In this document: in pieces, positions 26,579 through 35,671 of the stretch
Layout: each line of letters opens with the position of its first letter
How positions within the stretch are numbered: the stretch's first letter is position 1
Made by a program: the position numbers and the translations under genes
Source: Candidatus Zhuqueibacterota bacterium
Lineage (GTDB): Bacteria > Zhuqueibacterota > Zhuqueibacteria > Thermofontimicrobiales > Thiofontviventaceae
Assembly: GCA_016931935.1 (NCBI GenBank)
Contig: JAFGDW010000300.1
Location: 1 to 55,273, forward strand
Reading direction: 5' to 3'
DNA: 55,273 nucleotides
The notes under the pieces: generated by a model
Told to the model about the DNA's origin: nothing
What the model saw: only the letters and a program-made list of their open reading frames with translations
Databases searched by the model: none

Positions 26579-28081
26579 TTAGGCAATTTTAAATCTTGTC
26601 CGCAACGATCCACAAATCGTTCGTATCAGCGACCTTGTATGTCGCATAATATCAAATTCCTGATATGGCCCAAGCGCTAAAAGATACCAAATGAGTATCT
26701 GTAAAGGTATTGTGAATAATAGATAAAGTAAGGGAACATGATAAATTAAGATAGCGGCATGAACCAGTGTAATAGCGATTAAAACAGCAAACGGAAGAAA
26801 CAATAGCTTTATTAATCCGGCAAGTGATTTCCCTTCAGGAATAAAATGCCTATGCGCTACAAAGTACATGGTGAAGGTGGCGCCGCCCTGCGTAATTGTC
26901 GTGGCAATTGCAACACCAATAATGCCATAGCCCAATATTATCAATGCAATATCTAAAATCACATTTAATGCCAAATAGAAACCCCATACCCGAATGATGT
27001 AATTTTGCTTATTCAGCCGTTTTGATGAAAGGATATATTCAGGGAAAATTTGCAATGCCTCAAAATAAATCCCAAAAGATAAGATTAAAAAAATTGGAAC
27101 TGCTGCTTTGAATTTCACGGTAACGGTACTTACAAGCAGGATAAAAAACATCTGAGCCACTAGCCCGATTACAGCGGAGAGAATTGCAAAATAGACACTA
27201 AACCGGAATGTATCGCCAAACGCCGCAATATCATCAGCAGCATCGGATGCGTTTCTCCATAATACCGGCGCCAGCACCCTGCCAAAATCACGGAATAAAT
27301 CGGTTAAAATATTCACATAGGAATAGGCATATAAAAATAAACCAAGCTGCACTATATCCAGATACCGGACAATTATCGTTTTGTCGGCAATACCGATAAA
27401 CGCTTTGTAAAGAAATCCCATCAATACTAAGGGAATGCCAACTTTGGTCAGACGAATAAACTCTTGCCAGTTGAATGTGGGCTTAAAATCCAGTCGAATA
27501 TTTTTTATGAAAACTAATAAACCAATAAATTGAACTAGGACAGGAACCAGTACCAGTACATAAATTTTAAAATAAAACACCAGCACGATCGATAAAACCG
27601 GAGCCACCACTCGCTCGACAAACTTCACTTTTGTGAGAAGCTTAAATTGCAATTTCGAATATGCAATCGCCGAAAAATAGTCATATAATTTTGTTACCAG
27701 AAAACCTAAAATCGCAATGAACATCAACGTACGCATTAAAGACTCATCAATTGTCATGGAAAATGCACACAGTCCAGCGGTAACGAAAAACGCAATCAGT
27801 AAGTCAAACGAAAGCGAAACACTCGCCAGATGCTTAAATTCAACCTGCTGTTCTTGCTTCACCATTCCGGGCAATTCACGTTTCGCAGCTATAACAATCC
27901 CGGGATTAATCCAAGTGGCATAAGTTATATAAAGCATAGCCACACCAACCAGACCGTAATCTTCTGGCCCCAGTACCATCGCGAGAATGATACCACTGGG
28001 AAAACTCAACAATTTCCCAATGAGCTTCACACTGCTTAATCCTGCAGAGCTTTTTAATATATGTGAAAAACTTAGCGCCAT
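26579..28081 (-). CDS. Polysaccharide repeat-unit flippase, Wzx-like
   Basis: This 500-residue polytopic membrane protein of the oligosaccharide-flippase (PST/MOP) type has some twelve to fourteen hydrophobic helices spread along its length and the family-like opening SSAGLSSVKLIGKLLSFPSG, then ILAMVLGPEDYGLVGVAMLY. It moves the completed lipid-linked repeat unit across the inner membrane. It starts four bases after the stop of the polymerase-like gene and is followed by glycosyltransferases, as expected for a Wzx/Wzy locus. Confidence 0.88.
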   Translation of the reverse strand: MALSFSHILKSSAGLSSVKLIGKLLSFPSGIILAMVLGPEDYGLVGVAMLYITYATWINPGIVIAAKRELPGMVKQEQQVEFKHLASVSLSFDLLIAFFVTAGLCAFSMTIDESLMRTLMFIAILGFLVTKLYDYFSAIAYSKLQFKLLTKVKFVERVVAPVLSIVLVFYFKIYVLVLVPVLVQFIGLLVFIKNIRLDFKPTFNWQEFIRLTKVGIPLVLMGFLYKAFIGIADKTIIVRYLDIVQLGLFLYAYSYVNILTDLFRDFGRVLAPVLWRNASDAADDIAAFGDTFRFSVYFAILSAVIGLVAQMFFILLVSTVTVKFKAAVPIFLILSFGIYFEALQIFPEYILSSKRLNKQNYIIRVWGFYLALNVILDIALIILGYGIIGVAIATTITQGGATFTMYFVAHRHFIPEGKSLAGLIKLLFLPFAVLIAITLVHAAILIYHVPLLYLLFTIPLQILIWYLLALGPYQEFDIMRHTRSLIRTICGSLRTRFKIA

Positions 28082-28085
28082 TCAA

Positions 28086-29522
28086 TTATTCTGCCTGTTC
28101 TGTTGTCATATTTTTAATTCGATGTTCTTTCAGGTACTTATTATAATCATAGTGAAATTGAGCAGAAGCGGCGCTCACGATACTAATCCATGCCCAGAAC
28201 ACTAAAAATAAGGGTGAGTTTAGCATTTCAATCCACGTCCCGATCAGAATTACGATTGCTATTATAATTTTCAATTGGTAATTCTGATCAAAATACGCAT
28301 CTCCGGTTTGCTTCGTTTTTTTTCGTATCCAAAGCAAGCTCCTAAGGAGAAATCCTTGCCAACATACCAATGGTATAAATGTGAATAAACCATACATATA
28401 CAGCCAGTTTACCCAATCGATATGATTACCTGTTGCAACGTTATATTTTAATGCAACTCCGCCTGTCCCCCATAAGGGTGAATGCATGCGGGTAATTGCA
28501 TCGATTGCCATGACAATGCGTGATGAAAAATTATCGGTAATATAATTATTATGACTGTATGTCAATAATGTTGGCAGGTTAATCCACACTTTTTCAAATC
28601 GCTGAATTAGCAGATGCCCCAAAAACGTGTTCGGGAAGTAGCTCCCTAAAACTATGACTACAACAATACCCATGGTTAAATAGAAAAGATACTGTGGTTT
28701 TAATTTATCAACCTTCAGCCAATAAAACAGGCAGAGTGTAGCAATCGTCTTAATGATACTTACCAAACTTAATGTTGCGATCAGACTCCACGTGCTTATA
28801 AAAATCAAAGCAATGAGAAACAATTTTTGCTTTCTCCCGAGCGTGTTTAAACTTAACTGGTAAACTCCTATTAAAAGAATGGTGGCTACAATCCCGCCAT
28901 AATTATTTGTATCCAGTGTTAAAAATGTTTCCCGAATATAGTATAAGCCTTTTGAAATATATTCCTTAGCCACATACGTGTCATGCTCATAACTTGCATC
29001 CATAATATATCCGCTAACACCGGATGTAAGCTTTAAACGAACTGACAGAATAACTGCAAATCCGACAATTGCCAAAGCCCAATAAAGCCTTTCTAAATTT
29101 CTATGCCCTCGGAATGTAACAATAAAAACAAAATACAACATCATTCCGGTGAATGTACGATCGGGGCGTAATCCACCAGCATTTTTTGTAATAAAATCAT
29201 AGCCGTGCATATATACACCAATAAAAAAACTAATAAAAAATCCAGCCAAAAAAATTAAAAACCACATACGCTCTACTTTCAACCGGTGTTTACCTTGCAT
29301 CGCAACATTGTATATGAGTGCATAACTCATTATAAGAAAGAGTAAGCGTTGTGAACTATAAAATTTAAAAATCGGCAATGGAATAGATGCAATGGGCAAA
29401 TAAAAGATAATTGATACCATCAAAAAAATTAATGCATGCCTAACCAGATCCCGCACTTCAGTAAATCGTTGATCCTGTAGTTCATCCATGTAAACATATG
29501 TTTCTGATATTGCTGTCATCAT
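28086..29522 (-). CDS. O-antigen polymerase/ligase-like membrane protein (Wzy candidate)
   Basis: This 478-residue membrane protein has about ten to twelve transmembrane helices. One large loop lies about two-thirds along (IMDASYEHDTYVAKEYISKG and LIQRFEKVWINLPTL, then HNNYITDNFSSR), as in O-antigen polymerases and ligases. With a Wzx gene next door it is most likely the Wzy polymerase, joining repeat units on the periplasmic face. The ATG at 29522 is preferred; a TTG at 29531 in the same frame is an alternative. Wzy sequences diverge widely, so the call rests on topology and context. Confidence 0.75.
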   Translation of the reverse strand: MMTAISETYVYMDELQDQRFTEVRDLVRHALIFLMVSIIFYLPIASIPLPIFKFYSSQRLLFLIMSYALIYNVAMQGKHRLKVERMWFLIFLAGFFISFFIGVYMHGYDFITKNAGGLRPDRTFTGMMLYFVFIVTFRGHRNLERLYWALAIVGFAVILSVRLKLTSGVSGYIMDASYEHDTYVAKEYISKGLYYIRETFLTLDTNNYGGIVATILLIGVYQLSLNTLGRKQKLFLIALIFISTWSLIATLSLVSIIKTIATLCLFYWLKVDKLKPQYLFYLTMGIVVVIVLGSYFPNTFLGHLLIQRFEKVWINLPTLLTYSHNNYITDNFSSRIVMAIDAITRMHSPLWGTGGVALKYNVATGNHIDWVNWLYMYGLFTFIPLVCWQGFLLRSLLWIRKKTKQTGDAYFDQNYQLKIIIAIVILIGTWIEMLNSPLFLVFWAWISIVSAASAQFHYDYNKYLKEHRIKNMTTEQAE

Positions 29523-29531
29523 CACTCTCAA

Positions 29532-31373
29532 TTAATTATTCAATTCGTAAACATATCGGGTTTGTGCCACGAATGTGGCAAATTCATCATCACTCTGAAT
29601 CACCGTCACATCGTTTCTATCGAACAATGAACTTTCATTATACCGTTCGACCATCGATATGAGCGCAACCGGAATTCTACAATTAGCAGCTTCCTCAAGT
29701 GCCGATGAAATTGTTCCAATTGCAAGGTCGGTCATTGCAAGTGCTTCTTCCATCGTGCCATGTATAATTTCAAGATTTCTGATATGATGTTCATTAATAT
29801 AATGTTGAATATTCTCAATCGTGAATGTCGAACGGGGATGCGGTTTTATGAAAACTTTGATATTTTGCTCTCGTGTGTTTAAAAATTCAAGCAAAAAATC
29901 TAATACGGGTTTTACATCCCATAAAGTCGGATAAATAACAACTCGGAACTCGTTATAATCAGCAGACCTACTTTCTCGTATAATTGATTTCACCTTGCGC
30001 TGCGATTGGATGATTTTTATCGCCGATTTTGGATATCCGGATTCTAATAACGTTTCCAATGCTTGCTGATCTTCTACCCACAGTTCATCCGGATGAGGCA
30101 TATGGTGGCAATAGTCTGTGTCCTGCTGAAATTTTAGTCTTTCAGGATGATGCACGTTGTATAGCCGCCGCTTGTTGATCGGCCCATGTTGCATACCGAT
30201 GGTAAGAATATTTTGATTGGATAATTTTATTCGTGCATTGATAGCTCGCCCCAATGTCCATTCATATAGATAGTAAACGAATTTTTTTATGGAACAGATA
30301 CGCAGGCAACGTTCTATTTTTCGTGCTTCCCATAAAATACGAGGTATTCGTAAATAACTCACATGATTTTGCTCCATCAGGAAAGCCGTTATATCAACAC
30401 CATTGTCATCTGTTATCCGTTTCCGATTCAGCAAATAATTCATCCAGTGACCAATAACGATATAATAGATCGCTTGCATGGTAAATTTGAATACATCATA
30501 TAGTGTCGAAAATTTGTCTATCATTACATGCCTGTCCAGAACAGTACGATTTGCGCGATAGCAACGAATAAGCTCCGCTATCCGCATATTCTGAATATAA
30601 CCGTCTGAAACCATTGAAATCAAATAAGCTGAAGATTCATTGTTTGGTTTCTGCTTTTCAATAATTCCTCTATATTTGTCATCATCCTGCAACTTGGAGC
30701 CACGCCAAAGATGGGGAAATACTGAATAGACTCCCCAATTCAGTTCTTCTAACTTAGATTTAATTGAAATTGCACTTTTCAAATAAAGTCCAAAAGTGGA
30801 TGTCCTGAATGCCCAAATGAGCTGAAAATAGAAATCACGTAGCCAGCTTTTTATTGTCCAATAATCAGGAACTGATGTTTTTGTAGTATTGAAATCAATA
30901 CGGTACGATGCCAATGATCGTCGTAACGAATCTATAAAATTAATGTTCTCTGAAACAAGAAAACACGCATCAATCTGATTTTCCTGGATTGCATGCAAAA
31001 TAATATGTATGTGGATGTACTTAATAAATGTTCCATACAGGTCCGAGCGGTGCGTCGACATCTCCGTAAGCCAGTAATAGCCAACCTTGCCTTCCACAGT
31101 TCGGTTAATCATTGCCGGATGATATCTCAGAGCATCGAGATAGTTTATATATTTATAACGTAGTTCGTATCCAAACTTGTCGACTTTACCTGTGATATTT
31201 AATAAATGGTGTTTTATTCCACATTTTGTAATGTATTCATTTAATCGCGCTCTGTCAAAATCATCAATGGTAATCATTGTATACAGCAATGTTTCTTCAG
31301 GTAGTTCGCGAATAAACAATTCACATGTGCGATAATCAGCCTTATCGATGATCAATAATTTCCGCATATTCAT
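29532..31373 (-). CDS. Large GT-B-like surface-carbohydrate transferase
   Basis: This protein has about 613 residues. The C-terminal part resembles capsule and polysialyl- or glycerophosphotransferase-type GT-B enzymes: TIGMQHGPINKRRLYN, VVIYPTLWDVKPVLDFLLEF, NIKVFIKPHPRSTFTIENI with a KPHPR motif, and TDLAIGTISSALEEAANCRI. The N-terminal half is helical and unrecognised. There is no signal peptide. Possible starts are ATG codons at 31400, 31373 and 31367; I favour 31373, with CAGG just upstream, but this is not settled. The end of the upstream gene overlaps it. Donor and acceptor are unknown. Confidence 0.6.
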   Translation of the reverse strand: MNMRKLLIIDKADYRTCELFIRELPEETLLYTMITIDDFDRARLNEYITKCGIKHHLLNITGKVDKFGYELRYKYINYLDALRYHPAMINRTVEGKVGYYWLTEMSTHRSDLYGTFIKYIHIHIILHAIQENQIDACFLVSENINFIDSLRRSLASYRIDFNTTKTSVPDYWTIKSWLRDFYFQLIWAFRTSTFGLYLKSAISIKSKLEELNWGVYSVFPHLWRGSKLQDDDKYRGIIEKQKPNNESSAYLISMVSDGYIQNMRIAELIRCYRANRTVLDRHVMIDKFSTLYDVFKFTMQAIYYIVIGHWMNYLLNRKRITDDNGVDITAFLMEQNHVSYLRIPRILWEARKIERCLRICSIKKFVYYLYEWTLGRAINARIKLSNQNILTIGMQHGPINKRRLYNVHHPERLKFQQDTDYCHHMPHPDELWVEDQQALETLLESGYPKSAIKIIQSQRKVKSIIRESRSADYNEFRVVIYPTLWDVKPVLDFLLEFLNTREQNIKVFIKPHPRSTFTIENIQHYINEHHIRNLEIIHGTMEEALAMTDLAIGTISSALEEAANCRIPVALISMVERYNESSLFDRNDVTVIQSDDEFATFVAQTRYVYELNN

Positions 31374-33201
31374 GTGCCTGATGTTCGTGTTGATATTCAA
31401 TCGGTGTGTTTTTTTCTACCATTGGTTTCAAATAAGTTGCTGCCATTCCAGCAGGCGAGACAATAAAATTTCCAGTCCCATATTGTTCTAAAAACTCCGA
31501 ATTCGGTTCTGTAATTTCTTCAAAAACACCCGCTGCGAGTGTTTGATCCAACGCATCGATGAAATGCTCAAAATCAGTATAAAAAAAGCAGCGTTTTTTA
31601 AGCAGCTCCACCGCCCGATCGTCAGTGCCAATGTACTTTTTATCGGCAAACGAAATAACGTGTTTTCGTGTCTGCAATGTCTCAAGGAGCGTTGTCGTCG
31701 GAAAATCAATGATAAACATGGCAGCTTTGTCGATGACGTCGCAAAGCCGTTCCCGTTCTATTGCAATGTTGCTTAAGCCTGCCCTGCTGATATATGCTTC
31801 GATCGGATCGTTCCAATCACCTTTGTAATGTGTCTTGTAGACAAAATCCAGATTGGGATGTTTCGCACAGACATCGATGATTGCCTTTTGCATTCGATAA
31901 TAATAATTAACCGGATAGTAATGCCACAATAAATTCCTTAGGTTATAGCTTGTTGGAATATAATATATTTTTGTGCTGATAGATTTCTGATCTGACAAAC
32001 GTTGTTTCAATTTACGGGCACCAATACTAACCGATTGCGCACATGACGTTACATAACGAGATTTATTTGTTTCATAATATGAAGTTACGCCATCACCGAA
32101 CGTGAAAAAATAGTCAAAATGGGTAAGATCGGAATAAAAATTTTCAATTAATCCTTGTCCAAGATAGCCATATGCACCTCCATGCTGGAAACCACAACGA
32201 ATGACACCATGTATTCGGGCAAGATGAATGATGACGTTATTCCAGGGTAAAACTGCCGTTCCCGAGAGACATAGACGAACACGACTATCCCAACATCGAT
32301 TATATAATCTAACAACATCAAATAACTCATAAAAAACTTTATTAAAGAGTATTTCCAAAAAATCTTTTACAACCGGCAACAGATATCGCTCATTCAGACG
32401 ATGTAAACTAATTTTATTCCATATTCGTTTTCCCAATTTCGTATTTCGCCACCATTCAATAAGCCGGAGTGTGTCAACCGGTCGTAATGATATACATGCA
32501 AGGTGAAGACCATCTATTACTTCATCAATTACAGCAAGATTAGAAATCTTCAAAGCTTTGTCACTCGAAGTTGGATACAGTAATGTCAATATTTGCCGTA
32601 ATGAATTTTTTAAATGGGACCATTGAAAATGGATGACATCCTGCGTTGATTCTTCGTCTAAGGAATACAACTCCAGCTTTTGTTTGTCGAGCAACGCGTA
32701 CGCAATTAATGAAGCATACGGTAGATCAGGAACAAGCACATGCGACCATGTCCGAATCCTGCTCTCCGCAGAATTATGATACAGGACAAAGCTATCAAAT
32801 TCACCCGATGCAATAATCGTTTCAATAACTTCTCTATAATATATTACATAGTCAAGAAACCGTCGCAAATGATATGTACAACTCTGCAACGATATTTTCA
32901 ATAACGGCATATCATCTTGCCGTATGTGAGGGCATGCAATTTTATATAAATCATTAAGCAACTCATTCGCTTGTGAATAATTTTCTAATCCTAAATCCAC
33001 AGCTCGGGTTTCGTCAAAATATGTCTCGGGAAGTATATATTGTTGATTTAGATAGTCGCATTCAGCCACTACTTCTGGCTTGATTGCCAATATCCGATCA
33101 TCAACACCAATACGTTGCCTTGCAAATTGGAAATCACTCCCATTTTCAATAATGTGTAGCTTTATCTTCTTTGAGTTCATTGAATTCACTACTATTTTCA
33201 T
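31342..33201 (-). CDS. Large surface-carbohydrate transferase, GT-B-like
   Basis: This 619-residue protein has features that recall the LIC12162-type transferases and capsule synthesis proteins: GFQHGGAYGYLGQGLIENFY in the middle, YIPTSYNLRNLLWHYYPV, FVYKTHYKGDW and AMFIIDFPTTTLLETLQTRK near the end. No signal peptide or membrane helix is evident. The ATG at 33201 has no SD; an ATG seven codons later is an alternative. It is the first gene after a 353-base gap and has its own candidate promoter (33230-33257). It overlaps the following gene. The function is inferred only from motifs and place. Confidence 0.6.
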   Translation of the reverse strand: MKIVVNSMNSKKIKLHIIENGSDFQFARQRIGVDDRILAIKPEVVAECDYLNQQYILPETYFDETRAVDLGLENYSQANELLNDLYKIACPHIRQDDMPLLKISLQSCTYHLRRFLDYVIYYREVIETIIASGEFDSFVLYHNSAESRIRTWSHVLVPDLPYASLIAYALLDKQKLELYSLDEESTQDVIHFQWSHLKNSLRQILTLLYPTSSDKALKISNLAVIDEVIDGLHLACISLRPVDTLRLIEWWRNTKLGKRIWNKISLHRLNERYLLPVVKDFLEILFNKVFYELFDVVRLYNRCWDSRVRLCLSGTAVLPWNNVIIHLARIHGVIRCGFQHGGAYGYLGQGLIENFYSDLTHFDYFFTFGDGVTSYYETNKSRYVTSCAQSVSIGARKLKQRLSDQKSISTKIYYIPTSYNLRNLLWHYYPVNYYYRMQKAIIDVCAKHPNLDFVYKTHYKGDWNDPIEAYISRAGLSNIAIERERLCDVIDKAAMFIIDFPTTTLLETLQTRKHVISFADKKYIGTDDRAVELLKKRCFFYTDFEHFIDALDQTLAAGVFEEITEPNSEFLEQYGTGNFIVSPAGMAATYLKPMVEKNTPIEYQHEHQAHEYAEIIDHR

Positions 33202-33229
33202 TTAAAATTTTTTAAAAATGTTAGACAAT

Positions 33230-33257
33230 GTTATAATCATTTCACTACACTACTCAA
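33230..33257 (-). promoter_or_regulatory. Promoter for the assembly module
   Basis: On the minus strand TTGAGT (33257-33252) and TATAAC (33235-33230) are 16 bases apart. The predicted start lies about 22 bases before the ATG at 33201, giving a short leader without SD. It would drive the transferase, wzy, wzx and downstream genes independently of the wzc end. Confidence 0.5.
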
Positions 33258-33369
33258 ATGGACGCATATGTGATATTACATAACGATGATCATTTCATAA
33301 AATATCGAAAATAATTAAATGACTCGATCTTGAATTATTTATTAGACATTAAAAAAGTAAAAATTTGTT

Positions 33370-33504
33370 GTAACTGCTCAGGTAGGGCATCGACTTAACC
33401 GTTGGCTGATCCTGACACGTCGTGAAAATACAAGAGCTAAATTAGGCGGAAATGTTGCCCCGCTTCGCTGAGACCGCTCGGGCAACGCTCACCTGAGTAG
33501 TTAC
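33370..33504. mobile_element. IS66-type MITE (135 bp) with 8-bp target duplication
   Basis: The left end GTAACTGCTCAGGT (33370-33383) and the inverted right end ACCTGAGTAGTTAC (33491-33504) match at 13 of 14 bases. The element is flanked on both sides by the identical octamer AATTTGTT (33362-33369 and 33505-33512). GTAA termini and 8-bp target duplications are the hallmark of the IS66 family. Inside, GTTGCCC (33454-33460) and GGGCAAC (33480-33486) form a hairpin, and the interior is clearly richer in G+C than the DNA around it. There is no room for a transposase, so it is a non-autonomous derivative moved in trans. Confidence 0.85.
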
Positions 33505-33554
33505 AATTTGTTTATGAATAATCAAAATAAAAGGATATTAAATCCACATCATGA

Positions 33555-34403
33555 TTATGCCCCGTTCCCAACCAACAAAAATGATTGAAAGCGAGAATTA
33601 TGGTTTTTGAAATGTCTTATCTTAAAACCATGTTGTGAAAACATGTGCTTATATGCTCTGTCTGTATAGAAATGATCGCCTAGAACTGGATTGGGAGGTA
33701 AAACTTCATTTGTTTTTGCAATAAGCGTCTTTACATTAAACGTGTTACCAAATAAGAATTCTTGCAAATATTCTGGAAATCCTGATATAATAAATTTGAT
33801 TGCATGCTTGATATACTTTATTCGATAAGCAACGATGTGTTCACCAATGATAATCACGATTCCATTTGGTTTCAATACGCGTCGAACTTCTTCCATAAGT
33901 TTTACTGGATTATCAGCATGATGAAACGCCTGAGACATAAAGACAAAATCCACTGATTTTTCAGGAAGGTGTAAATTATAGAAGCTGCCCTGAACCAACA
34001 CAACTCTTTCTTTAGGGATATTATAATAATCAAGCACCTTTGGTCCAATTCTCAGGAGCCTGTGTTTTGAATATTCAACACAATACAATTTTTCGATCAC
34101 GCCAAGATCAAATAAATATCGTGCAGCCCAAAGGTTTCCTGCTGCCAAGTCCAGCCCCACGCCTTCAAATTGTCTTTTAAAATCGTTCTTCAAAGCTTCA
34201 ATACACTGCTGAAGGCTCTGCGCTAACCTGTTTTTTTGCAGATATTGCTCCATTTTAGTGAAATCACCATCCAGAATGTACCATTCTTTATTCTTCTCTT
34301 TTTCTTCATCGTTCCAGTAATCTGAATACTCAATTTCAGCTATTTCAGAATCTGACAACCATTTTTCAATATTCCAGTCATTCATGTATTTTCTACACTC
34401 CAT
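33555..34403 (-). CDS. Class I SAM-dependent methyltransferase (Methyltransf_11 type)
   Basis: This protein of up to 282 residues has GVGLDLAAGNLWAARYLF as motif I, YCVEYSKHRLL as the strand-2 acidic region, DFVFMSQAFHHADNPV and VRRVLKPNGIVIIIGE, the usual Methyltransf_11 order. The acceptor is unknown; a sugar or sugar-acid O- or N-methylation is likely from context. The start may be the ATG at 34403 or the one at 34385, which has GGAG 12 bases upstream. It stands alone, with gaps of 353 and 262 bases on either side and the MITE downstream, unlike the packed genes around it. It may be a late addition to the locus. Confidence 0.78.
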   Translation of the reverse strand: MECRKYMNDWNIEKWLSDSEIAEIEYSDYWNDEEKEKNKEWYILDGDFTKMEQYLQKNRLAQSLQQCIEALKNDFKRQFEGVGLDLAAGNLWAARYLFDLGVIEKLYCVEYSKHRLLRIGPKVLDYYNIPKERVVLVQGSFYNLHLPEKSVDFVFMSQAFHHADNPVKLMEEVRRVLKPNGIVIIIGEHIVAYRIKYIKHAIKFIISGFPEYLQEFLFGNTFNVKTLIAKTNEVLPPNPVLGDHFYTDRAYKHMFSQHGFKIRHFKNHNSRFQSFLLVGNGA

Positions 34404-34665
34404 ATCTCAGCAAAATATAAATTGCGCAATAGCAATCTGGATAACTTAAACGCCGAGTGTGCTGTAAAATACCGATTTGCAATTTTTTTGCGCTCTCTTC
34501 AATTACTTCGCAAGCGTTTATGATGAATTCTTTATTCTGTCACAATCTCTGAAACCAAAGGCAGGTTAAATGTCAATGGTCTAATTTTTGTCAGAAAATA
34601 ACACGAGTACTTCATTTATCGGCTTGATCTACAATCACAAAACCATAATCTAAACTGAATTTATT
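34404..34665. other. Gap between methyltransferase and hydroxyacid dehydrogenase genes, with a 10-bp palindrome
   Basis: ATTGCGCAAT at 34421-34430 is a perfect palindrome 17 bases upstream of the methyltransferase ATG at 34403. The 13-base string AAATTGCGCAATA recurs at 53009-53021. A TTGACA lies in the gap on the minus strand but has no good -10 box. No clear terminator follows the hydroxyacid dehydrogenase gene. Confidence 0.4.
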
Positions 34666-35670
34666 TTAAAGCCATTCGCGATTCACACAATTACGCGGCG
34701 GTTGGCCATTTAAAATTCGTTTGGCCTCCATTGCCGCCTTCATGCGCATTTCCTGATAGGCTTCATGGCAATAAAACGCTGCATGCGGTGTCATGACAAG
34801 TCGATTCGCAATCCAGTTTTCGCGATCACGCCAGGTACGAATAAGTGGATGATCTGGATTTGGAGGTTCCTCTGGCATAACATCGAGACCTACTGCTCGC
34901 AATGCGCCAAATTTCAGAGCATCCATTAAAGCATCAAGATTGACAATTGGACCACGTGCTACGTTAATAAACAGCGCACCTTTTTTCATGGAAGCAAAAA
35001 ATGGAAAACTTGCCATGTTTCTAGTTTCATCAGTTAACGGTGTATGTATCGTAACGATGTCAGACTGGCTAAGTAAATCAGAAAGCTCATCACATCGTGT
35101 CACACCAAGGGCCTTATCACGTCCATCCGGAATATATGGATCATAATAAATAACATTCATTCCAAACGACTTGGCCCGTAATGCTGTAGCAATACCAATA
35201 CGCCCCAGTCCAATAATTCCTAATGTTGCGCCCGAGACACGGTGTAAGGTGCCCGCTGCCTCCCATTCCCAATAATCATTGGAAATGCGTACCTGCTCAC
35301 TAAATGCATAGACGCCGCGGGATAACATCAGCATGAGCGCCATTGCATGATCAGCAACATCAGTTGTGCCATAATCAGGGACATTGCACACATAAATGCC
35401 TTTATGACCGGCAGCTTTCAGGTCCACATTGTCAAAACCGACGCCAACTCTTACAATGACCTTACAATTGTCTAATTTTTCGATTAATTGCTCGTCGTAC
35501 TTCAGTTCGTGCCAGGCAAGAATAGCATCAGTTTGGGACCAAACAGTGTCTTCTATTTCGCTGCTATGTTTTACGCACGGTGTTAATATTTCCACATATG
35601 GTCCGAAAATGTCTCGTTCGATGTCCGGTGCCGTATCCAGGCGATCAGGTATTAATACCTTTTTATTCAT
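34666..35670 (-). CDS. D-isomer-specific 2-hydroxyacid dehydrogenase (CtBP/SerA-like)
   Basis: This 334-residue NAD-dependent dehydrogenase has the catalytic Arg in VRVGVGFDNVDL, the Rossmann GIIGLGRIGIATAL, INVARGPIVNLDAL, the catalytic Glu in MPEEPPNPDHP and the His in VMTPHAAFYCHEAY. VPDYGTTDVADHAMALML is typical of the CtBP-like branch. It interconverts a 2-oxo acid and a D-2-hydroxy acid. I choose the start at 35670 (MNKKVLIPDRLD), one base after the preceding stop; an in-frame Met at 35712 would overlap the cytidylyltransferase gene. It is the last gene of the sugar-acid module. The true substrate is unknown. Confidence 0.85.
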   Translation of the reverse strand: MNKKVLIPDRLDTAPDIERDIFGPYVEILTPCVKHSSEIEDTVWSQTDAILAWHELKYDEQLIEKLDNCKVIVRVGVGFDNVDLKAAGHKGIYVCNVPDYGTTDVADHAMALMLMLSRGVYAFSEQVRISNDYWEWEAAGTLHRVSGATLGIIGLGRIGIATALRAKSFGMNVIYYDPYIPDGRDKALGVTRCDELSDLLSQSDIVTIHTPLTDETRNMASFPFFASMKKGALFINVARGPIVNLDALMDALKFGALRAVGLDVMPEEPPNPDHPLIRTWRDRENWIANRLVMTPHAAFYCHEAYQEMRMKAAMEAKRILNGQPPRNCVNREWL

Positions 35671-35671
35671 A

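Larger units (their letters stand above)
33202..33554. other. 353-base gap holding a promoter and the MITE
   Basis: Apart from the minus-strand promoter near 33240 and the MITE at 33370-33504 this gap is AT-rich and without coding signal. No stem-loop with T run is present after the methyltransferase gene. Confidence 0.6.
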
